Source: Aquanectria penicillioides
Taxonomy: Eukaryota; Ascomycota; Sordariomycetes; Hypocreales; Nectriaceae
Length of the DNA stretch: 64,000 bases
Direction of reading: 5' to 3'
Assembly: GCA_003415625.1 (NCBI GenBank)
Contig: PYIU01000008.1
Location: 1,178,001 to 1,242,000 of the forward strand
Both the position numbers and the translations under genes were made by a program. Position 1 is the stretch's first letter. Every line of letters starts with the position of its first letter. Below are positions 55,982 through 64,000 of the stretch, in pieces. A model generated the notes under the pieces. The model was not told the DNA's origin. It was given only the letters and a program-made list of their open reading frames with translations, and made no database searches.

Positions 55982-57648
55982 TTAATTGGCCCTTGATGAC
56001 TTAAGCCAACACAACGGAATGACGAGTAGCCCAAAAGCTCCGATGAGACCTCCGTAGACGCCAAAACTACCCAAGTAGCCAACGGAGTCGGCAAAGTCAG
56101 TAACACCATAGCTCATTCCGAATCCAGTCAAATCCCTCAAAACAGATACTGCTGTCATCGCAGCAAGGGATCTCGTGGGGTCCACAGTAGCAGCCAAGTA
56201 CGTATAAGTAACTTCTAGTATACCGCCGAACGCGCTGTAGAAGATTGCGTAGATGAAAACTAAGACGAACCAATGGGGTTGTTGGCCACCGGGGTTCGTA
56301 ACTAGGTAGTTCTGGACTATGCCACCGAATGCTAGATTGCCTGCGACGCCGAAAGACACTGGTAAAATGAGAGTAAAAAGGCGATGCTCAGGAATGCTGA
56401 GCCCGTTGTGACGTTTTGCCATCCATAGAAGTAGTTTATCATTACCCCAGCCCAAAAAGATCCAATTTGCTGTGGGTGGCAATTAGAACCAACTTGAACC
56501 TAATATTGAATCATGATATATCAACCTACCACCACACGAAACCATTGCTGCGAGGTTTATAAGGCCGACATTTTCGGCGTTCCAGCTCCATGGAGGGCTA
56601 ACCAAAAGCGTTGCATAATACGTCGACATGGCCACTAATGCCCTAATTATGGTCAGCAGGAGAAGAATTTCTTTGACTTGAATGAATACCCAGTTATAAC
56701 CGCATTCAACATTGCGTTCCACCATATCATGGGGTCCATCAAAAAGAAGCCCATCATGCGGAAGATTTCGAAAAAGTTGCCATCCTCTCCTGGAGTTTTG
56801 CCAACCCAAACCCGAAGTTGCTTGCCAAGCGTAGATTTTGGATAATCTCCCGAATCATTCAGAGTTTTCCGAAATTCACAATGTTGTTTTTTTGTCATCT
56901 GCACATCTTCAGAGCTGTCTGGCCGATAGTATCCAGTCTCTGGCATGAAAAAGAATATGCCAATGAGGCTTATGCCCAACAACCCGATGTATGGAGCAAA
57001 GGCCCAATCAACACTGACTCCTACTGCCATGTAGTTGGTCATGATAGCGAGGAGGAAAAGTAGAACTAGTTGTCCTACCATGAGCACCCCTAGCATTTTT
57101 CCTCGCTCGTGAACAAAGGTGAAGTCTTGGACAATAGTATAGCCCATCGCATCACAAGGACCAGTAGCGAATCCTTGGATAATCCTCGCTCCCAGGAAGG
57201 ACCCGTACGACTTGGAAGATGCACCCCATATCAAGGACGCCATGAGGGTGATGATGGAAGCGATGATAGAAAACCGTCTCCCGTACATAATCCCAACTGG
57301 TACAAAGAAGAGACTCCCTGCGGCGACCATAGGTGTTATAACTGTCTGGATAAGATTGATTTGATTCGCATCTGCAGCTGGGAAAAGCTGTTGGAGTGAA
57401 GGTACGAAGTTAGTGATGAACGATTGAGCGGATAAGGCTGCGCCGCTCCAAATTGTTAGAAAGAAAATAACAGTCCATTTCCGACGCGGACTCCAATTTA
57501 AAGGGTCGTTGGGGTCTGTAGTTGGCGTAGGGACGAGGAGGACATCTCCACTCTCAGTAAGTAGGTGGTTATGTTGCGAGTTCTTGACTTTAGTGACTTT
57601 GCAGGTCAGTCATGTCTGTAATTTATTAATTGGCTGTCCCATACCCAT
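55982..57648 (-). CDS. MFS transporter
   Basis: Major facilitator superfamily permease of 503 residues. Exons are 57648-57645 (start codon plus one base), 57596-56690, 56642-56530 and 56469-55982; lengths and phases all agree. The cytosolic N-terminus ends DPNDPLNWSPRRKW, a hallmark of fungal DHA1-type drug/H+ antiporters and relatives. Conserved MFS features include the loop GIMYGRRFSIIASI between segments 2 and 3 and RIIQGFATGPCDAMGYTIV in segments 4-5. A central loop rich in Asp, Gln and Lys separates the halves; the second half runs from MIWWNAMLN to IPLCWLKSS. It probably exports or imports a small molecule at the plasma membrane. The 4-base first exon is odd, and an alternative upstream start exon is possible. 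Confidence 0.85.
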
Positions 57649-58603
57649 GATAGAACCTTCACGATTTAAATTTGAAGCTTGGCGATTCACATTCATGGTT
57701 GGACCCGGTGGTCCTTTGGCGATAGCATTAGGATTCATATCGCATGTGATACCGGTAGTTGGAATGTTCTTTTATTATCCTTATTAGTTTTTTCTCCCTA
57801 GAAGGACAAGCATTAATTATGGTAAGAGTATTGAATTTCGCTTTCAGAAATGCCTCATGGGATGCCAGAATTTAATAGTTTATTGGCATGGACTTGGAAC
57901 GTGATGTCTATCCAACGCCAGATATCATATTCATCTCCATTTTTTGCGTTGTACTTCGGGATGTGCGCCCACATGCCGGGTATCACTCTGCATGGGATGT
58001 TTTTGCTATCTTCTGGATCTATAGGGAGGGGTTCACATAACAAGAGGAAATGGTCAATTGGGTTTCTGAATTGGGACAGATAAAGCCGTCGATTTGCACT
58101 TAAAACCCCAAAAATACAAGGGTATCGGCACATTATCCCGCAGATACGGAACAAGCAAGTCATCCTGGCAGATGGTACCATCTACAATGCTTGTCTAATA
58201 GGCTGGGAAGTGCAGCGAAGTTAGAGATCCTGCACACTGCCCCTCCTTCGTCATGGCATGAGATCATTATATGACCCTTGCGAGGACAAAAAGAAAATAT
58301 GTGGACAATCGTCTTTCTTCTTTCAGTATAGTCTTGAATTCTCACTAATGAAGACATTCCGATATCCCTGTAGGCCACGCGATATTCTCCTGGTTAGTTG
58401 CTGCATGCCGAGTGAGGGGTCAGCTATCAGCCGCGCGTTGAATCCCTAATATGGACACAGTACCAAATGATCAATACAGCTCCTTTGGCTCACATTTTAT
58501 GTCGACGTTGGCCAATTATTTTAATCGTTGCTGTCTGCAATTCTTCCAGAACTACAGGGCTAACTTGACCACGACCTTGAACACTGTATTGTTGTCATCC
58601 ACA
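57649..58603. other. divergent promoter region
   Basis: About 950 AT-rich bases between the divergently transcribed MFS and NTF2-like genes; a shared promoter is possible. An open frame extends the NTF2-like gene 5' to 58451, but that extension does not resemble the family and is treated as leader. Confidence 0.5.
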
Positions 58604-59726
58604 ATGGCAGAGCTCAGAACATCCAACGAAGACATTATTTTCACTTGCAACTCGGGGGTTATCTGGGAAGATGAGGCAATCTTTAGTCAACTCATTGATG
58701 AAAGATGCATCTTCGAATATCCTTATGCGCCTCCTGGTATGCCAAAATATTTTGGAAAGACAAAATACAGAGTTTTAAAAGATTGGTGGAAGAGGACAGT
58801 TAAAAACTACGAAATCAGTGACGTGGTATACTATCACACCACCGATCCATCCAGAACCTGGCTTGAGTTCACTTCCCACGCAAACGTCACATGGGGAGAG
58901 CCAGTTTCTAGACAATTCAATTGTCACTCAATCCAGCTTATTGTGATCCAGAATGGAAAAGTCATGTTGAGTCGGACATGGAGCGATCCTGTAGCATATT
59001 ATGCTGCTGCTGGAATGAATCTTCCTACATTTAATTACAGTGGGCCGCCAGCAACAAGCCCCGACTGGGCTGATATTCCCTACCACCCAACATCAGAAGA
59101 GGATGCCAAAGGACGGGTACGCATTCTTCCATATAGTTTCACTCACATGCTGACTTCATCGACCTATGAAAAAGCGAGAGAAATGTTTCTTGTACTTCCT
59201 CGAACCTGACTTTGATGATCCTGAGAGAGATACCACCAAGTATCAAGAGATGTTTGATCCTGGCTATACCCTCAAAATGCCGTTTATGCCCCACGGCATG
59301 ATGCGTAATTACACGAAGGATTTTGCGGAGTCCTGTCGGCTATGGGTTGGCGAAACCATAAGAACATTCTCCCAGGTAGGGGTCGTCAGCATTGCCATAC
59401 TCTTGAGTGGAGGTCCTAACAAGCTCTGGTTAGAGTCGTGACTATGTCCGCGATAAGTTTCTTGATCCCGATATTGTCGTAATTGAGAACAATGGGTCCT
59501 TTGGCACAATGCAATGGGACCCGAATGGAAATGTTGCGGGATACACCAATGATTATGTATGTAGTCAAATCTATGCCCGATATTGCAATCTACTGACATT
59601 CAACTCTAGGTAAATGTAATTAAATTAAAGGACCTTCGTATTGTCGAATTCAGGGAGTATCTGGATCCAGTCAACAAGCTCATTACTGCTGGTGCGCTGA
59701 TTCCTGTCTTTCCGTTCTTTTATTAG
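58604..59726 (+). CDS. protein with two tandem NTF2-like (PhzA/B-like) domains, with an apparent one-base frameshift
   Basis: Exons 58604-59375, 59434-59556 and 59610-59726 would give 336 residues. Two SnoaL/NTF2-like domains stand in tandem. The first has IFEYPYAPPGMPKYFGK, YYHTTDPSRTWLEFT and a strand ending LSRTWSDPVAYYAAAGM. The second has FDPGYTLKMPFMPHGM, PDIVVIENNGSFGTMQW and RIVEFREYLDPVNKLITAG. Both resemble PhzA/PhzB of phenazine synthesis, small cone-shaped proteins that bind or condense unstable intermediates. Between the domains the frame changes at the A-run 59169-59173; dropping one A restores a continuous reading through KREKCFLYFLEPDF. The start at 58604 (MAELRTSNEDIIF) was preferred over 58451. 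Substrate unknown. An accessory enzyme role in a small-molecule pathway is inference from fold and neighbours. Confidence 0.72.
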
Positions 59727-59950
59727 GTCTTTTGACAGAATCCTTAACTCTGCTCATTTTCCAATACTAGATTGACAAAACAAAACTGCAACCATTATTC
59801 GATCGTTATTTAGATCAAGATGCTTCAATAAAACTCTTAGGATTAATTCATAAAACTCGATCACTTTCACAAGGATAATCACGACGCCAATGACCTGGAC
59901 TTTTCCATTTTCTTCAGGGTCAACGCTTTATATATTGCATTTTGATTTCT

Positions 59951-60819
59951 TCAGATCTTGCTGGGGGCTGTGTCATCCTCTTCCTCCAGCTCAGGGTAGT
60001 GTCGCCAAATTCCATCAGAATAAGGAAATCGTCGATCGCTTTCGAGATACTTCGCAATGTTGGGGCGTGCCTTTACGGCTTCATACAACTTAAACACGCC
60101 ATCATAATCCCCGGTCTTCTGCAATTTCTCGATCGATTTAGGGAAGGCGTACTTGGTTCCATCAAAACACTGGAGCCCGTTGCTGTTAGTACGGGATAGT
60201 TTAGTAGGACTAAATCGAGACTTGCCTGGAAGAAGACCAAATCGGCGTAAGTAAGCTTGCCGCCATACAACCAAGGCCCATCACCACTTGTCTTTGAATC
60301 TAGAAGTCTCTGTGCGTAGCCAAGGTACTTGGGGATTCTATCTTCAATGTAGTATTTGGACCTTTTCTTGGCTTCGGGCTTTTGGTCTTCGTAGTATAGA
60401 CTTATTGCCGTAGGGTGATGGGTATCGTGCAGCTCATTAACAAACCCATCCAGAAGGGTAAGAACGATCTGATTGAGGAAAAATACTCCGTCGCCATCCT
60501 TTGGGCCGAGGTCAAGCTTGGGAGCGAGATAAAGGAGGATATTAGGCAGTTGATTGATGACAAGATCGCCGTGTTTCAGAAGTGGTGGTGCCAAGACAGG
60601 CGGGTTCATGGCATCACCAAGGTTCTTGGATGAAACGTAGCCGAGCACAGTCTGGACAACTTGCTCAGGGTTCTGGGCGTGATCAGTGTACGAAACTCCA
60701 GCTTCTTCAAAGAGGAGACGAATGGGTTCACCACGGCCAGGGAAGCCGGGCCAGTAGATGAGCTCATATGGAGCATCGCCATCAGTTTTGAGGCGCTCCG
60801 CGTCAGGTGACGTAGACAT
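59951..60819 (-). CDS. glutathione S-transferase
   Basis: Two exons (60819-60226 and 60169-59951) give 270 residues. The N-terminal thioredoxin-like domain reads YELIYWPGFPGRGEPIRLL, the sigma/alpha-type GST start, with a catalytic Tyr candidate in ELIYW and the cis-Pro region NPPVLAPPLL followed by INQLPNILLYL. The C-terminal all-helical domain contains PWLYGGKLTYADLVFFQ, the conserved N-capping region. The protein probably conjugates glutathione to electrophiles or isomerises a pathway intermediate in the cytosol. The intron appears to be GC-AG (donor GCAAGT, 60225-60170), the only phase-0 solution that restores FFQCFDGTKYAFP. It is convergent with the NTF2-like gene, 224 bases away. Confidence 0.9.
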
Positions 60820-61859
60820 GATGGTCGAGCGGTGGTTGGAGGCTAACTAGTTGCGCAAAATCCGAAGGTGTTTTCCAGTACGATATCAATTGAACCACAT
60901 AAATCAACACAACATTGAGGAGCGATTCTTTAGCATGAGGATGGCGGAGGAACTAAGCCGAGCTGCCGAAGTGACGTGAGACTAGGTGGGGTTGGCCGCA
61001 CCCCACCCCGCCTTTAGCCTGGGCTCTGTCCGGTGAACTAGATGTGATGGCGATGCATTTTGGGCGGTGTTTCAAATGATTCTTACGATTGGACAAATTA
61101 TTTTGGATTGTTTTTTTGGAGGTTATACCAGCTATGAACTGGAAAAGCGTCTTGTTGTGTCTGGTGAATGTCTCAAAGCCGAACGCCTGGAGGCTGGGAA
61201 GTGCACTCCGTAGCAATGACGTCTCAGCGCTAAGGAGGGGGGGTACGCACATGCTCTGAGCCTGGCAACCGAAGCAGGGGAGGGGACAAAGCCTCTGTCA
61301 ATGGCAACATTCTCGTTTCGAAACCATCTACATATATAGGAGGGAACTGGAGGCACGACCCATTGCCGTAAGTTATCGAAGCAACTTGCATCGCGTCTGG
61401 AGCTGCGCGTGTAACTACGCATCGGATCGGTGCATCAGCTTTCCGTCCCGCGGCCATTGAGGGAGCACTGGGAGCTTGTGCTGCTGGCTTGGCGGCTTGG
61501 TGGATGCTCTAGCGGATGTGATAGGCTGCTCTGGCCCTCTGTGGCTTCCGTGGCTCCTGTGCTGGGCTCTGGTGTTCAGTGGTTCTGCCGTGTCACCCAC
61601 CAAAAACCCCCCCACTAGACCCTAGACCCTAGACCCTTGTCTAAAGCGCCTTCAGCGCCGTCGCCATAGCGGGGCCTGATTGCCATGCCAGTGGGTTGTC
61701 ATGGGACCTTCGCTTTTGGGACACAACCTCGGAGCTCTTATCTCGTTGCCTTAGCTTGCGAAGCTTCCGGCCACCCTCTTTATCTTTCGTCTCTCATCAC
61801 CTTTCCAAACAGCCCATCGCATCGCCTTCATTGTTGGCCTTCTCTCAGGCATAGTGGCA
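60820..61859. other. intergenic region
   Basis: About 1 kb between two divergently transcribed genes. It contains a TAGACCC heptamer repeated three times (61616-61637). No gene is supported. Confidence 0.55.
61616..61637. repeat. (TAGACCC)3 heptamer repeat
   Basis: Three exact tandem copies of a 7-mer in the promoter region of the amidohydrolase. It differs from the TTAGGG/CCCTAA telomere unit and is too short to mean more. Confidence 0.8.
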
Positions 61860-64000
61860 ATGGGCGAAAAGGCTGAGCTTCCGCCGTACAGCAGCCTCGC
61901 GCTGCCTCCGCCAGCCGCGGCTGCTACCCATGGCTCTCGGTTCCGAGGCCGGCGTGGGATGCGCCGATCACGCGGCGTGAAGCTATTCGCCTTATTTTGC
62001 GTGGCCTTCATCGCGTTTGCCCAATGGAGGAAGATGGGTCCGCCTCCCGGGCCCAAGCTGTCTATTAAGAAGCTAAATGAAGATCTCGCGACATGCAAGA
62101 AGCTCCGCACAAAGCCCCAGGATCCCATAGGCCTGGGTCGCGACAAGAACGCCCGCTTCATCGAAGGCAGCAAGCCAACCCTGATCAAGAATGCCACCAT
62201 TTGGGTGGGCGAGCCCGTTGAGGGCACCAGCGAAGAAGATGCCCGAGCCGGGAAGGGCTGGGAGTGGATTTCTGGTGACGTTTTCCTCCAGGATGGACTG
62301 ATCAAGAGGGTCGAGTCCAACATCCCCATCGACTCGGTTGGCGACGACACCATCGTCTACAATGCCGGAGGTCGACAATTGACCAGCGGAGTTATTGACA
62401 TGCACAGCCATGCCGGTGTCTACCCTCTCCCCTTCCTCGACGGCAACGCAGACGGCAACGAGATGTCAGACAACATCACCCCATGGGCTCGCGCCATCGA
62501 TGCCTTTTACCCATTCGATAAGCAGATTCGCGTCATCAAATCTGGTGGTGTAACAACATCCCTCGTGCTGCCTGGTTCGGGAAACAACATTGGCGGAGAG
62601 GCATTTCTCATCAAACATGCAGTTGGTAAACCCGATGGGCGAAAAGAGATCAGCGCCGAGGACGTTCTCGCAGATCCGGATCGAAATTGGCGATACATGA
62701 AGATGGCGTGCGGTGAGAACGCAAAACGTGTGCACGGCGGCGTTGGCAAGCTCCCATTCAGCCGCATGGGAGAGAGCTACGATTTCCGACATGCTTTCGA
62801 GCAAGCTCGGGACTTGATCCAAAAGCAGGATGACTGGTGCCACAAGGCGGAACTCGTCGGCCTTGAATCCTTGGATGATTACCTGCCCCAGCCAATCGCC
62901 TGGGAGGCTTTAGCTGCTGCTCTACGCGGTAAAGTCCATATCAACACGCATTGTTACACGGTTCCAGATCTTGAGGCTATGGTCGACCATACTAACGAGT
63001 TCGAGTTCCCTGTCCGAGCTTTCCATCATGCCCACCAGACATATCTCGTGCCAGAGGTGAGAAGACTAGTAGCCAAGAAATCCAGCATCGACTAACTCCC
63101 AAAACAGATTCTCAAGAGAACATGGGGCGGACGGCCCCCTGCTTCGGCTCTCTTTGCTGATAATATGTACTACAAAACCGAAGCATACATCGGCTCCGAG
63201 TATGCTGGCAAGATTCTCTACGAGAACAACCTCACAGCTGTGTATGTCAGTGACAACCCTGTTCTTAACGCTCAGCACGTGCTTTTTGAAGCGGCCAAGG
63301 CATACCACTACGGCCTGCCCTACCATGCGGCACTGTCTGGTGTGACGTCTGCGCCTGCGGATTTATTGGGTATGGGAAACAGACTGGGCAAGGTGAAGCC
63401 TGGGTTTGATGCCGATGTAGTCGTGTGGGACAGCGATCCTCTAAGTGTTGGAGCGACGCCTGTTCAGGTGTGGATTGACGGAACACCTCAGTTCGAGGAT
63501 CCAGTTGAGCTTTCGAAGCCCTTGACAGCTCCGATTGCACCAGATAAGTCCCTTGGTGAGGATGTCGAGGAGCCAACGCTGGTTGGAGACACGTTCTTCA
63601 GTGGAGTCACCAAAGTTCTCCTTTCCGATAACAGCAACTACGAATCGAATGGCGAGGCCCTCAATATAGTAATTGCCAAAGGAAAGCTATCGTGTATTGG
63701 GGCCTGCGAGGCGGAATTTAAGGCTGCCGCTGCCTCTGGTACCGAAATTGTTCATCTCAAGAACGGCTACCTTGTCCATGCCTTTACAGGCGTCGCTGGC
63801 ACCCTTGGACTCAACGCCATCGATGCCGAAACTACCACTGACAATGGTGCCAATGTTGGTGTTTTCTCCCGGGCCGTTGATGGATTGATGCTGGATACCA
63901 AAAAGCTCCACGTCGCAGCCCGATACGGTGTAACCCGGGCTATTTCTGCTCCGGCATTTACTGGAGGAGCCACGCACTATGGTACCAGCGTTGGTTTTGT
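61860..64000 (+). CDS. membrane-anchored amidohydrolase, 3' end outside the window
   Basis: Metal-dependent amidohydrolase-superfamily protein, cut off by the window end. Exon 1 is 61860-63056, the intron (GT-AG) 63057-63107, and exon 2 runs to the edge in frame. A cytosolic Arg-rich start is followed by one membrane segment (about residues 40-56, VKLFALFCVAFIAFAQW), so the catalytic part probably lies outside the cytosol. The TIM-barrel shows the first metal motif DMHSHAG (His182 and His184), the strand HINTHCYTV (His360, His364), FHHAHQTY, and later LGKVKPGFDADVVVWD, the usual closing element of imidazolonepropionase-like hydrolases. A second, repeat-like barrel part begins after about residue 560. 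The substrate is unknown. The start at 61860 is the first in-frame ATG. Confidence 0.85.

Noticed and set aside
61616..61637. TAGACCC repeat as a possible internal telomere track
   Set aside because: The unit differs from the TTAGGG/CCCTAA type, has three copies only, and lies between ordinary genes.
1..64000. tRNA, rRNA and intact transposons
   Set aside because: I looked for T-arm-like GGTTCGA contexts, terminal repeats and transposase motifs by eye and found nothing convincing; a covariance-model scan would be needed to exclude small RNA genes.

Overview
The window is nuclear DNA of a filamentous ascomycete (Pezizomycotina; probably Sordariomycetes, perhaps Hypocreales). The evidence is mostly short GT-AG introns of about 45-130 nt, introns inside conserved genes such as RPL34, fungal-only families (FEX fluoride exporter, CFEM-rhodopsin receptor, DUF3433, GH71 alpha-1,3-glucanase, LaeA-like methyltransferase, Zn2Cys6 regulators), and long intergenic regions. 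The order is inferred from the general look of the gene set, not from a search.

From 1 to about 41.6 kb the window is mainly a conserved chromosomal backbone: RPL34, an NDUFAF3-type complex I assembly factor, an unusual alpha/beta-hydrolase fused to a cysteine phosphatase, PHO8 alkaline phosphatase, a CorA-type metal transporter, an amidoligase-like protein, DNA ligase IV, uracil phosphoribosyltransferase, the FEX fluoride exporter, a MYND/DUF4470-type protein, a large DUF3433 membrane protein and a small coiled-coil protein. A decayed Zn2Cys6 transcription factor gene lies at 10.6-12.35 kb. Long stretches without recognisable genes lie at 8.2-10.6, 12.4-15.6 and 31.9-37.1 kb.

From about 42 to 60.8 kb the region looks like accessory DNA: an F-box protein, two unidentified spliced ORFs, a broken GH71 alpha-1,3-glucanase with Cys-rich C-terminal modules, a 3.5 kb gene-empty stretch, then a compact group. 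That group holds a CFEM-domain receptor, a LaeA-like methyltransferase, an MFS transporter, a protein with two NTF2-like (PhzA/B-like) domains and a glutathione S-transferase. Methyltransferase, NTF2-like protein, exporter and GST side by side would fit a small metabolite or detoxification cluster, but no PKS, NRPS or terpene core enzyme is visible here. The window ends inside a membrane-anchored amidohydrolase.

Three otherwise well-preserved genes (LIG4, FEX, the NTF2-like gene) each need a one-base correction near a homopolymer to read through. This suggests base-calling errors in the assembly rather than three independent gene losses. The Zn2Cys6 and GH71 loci, in contrast, carry several independent lesions and look like true pseudogenes.
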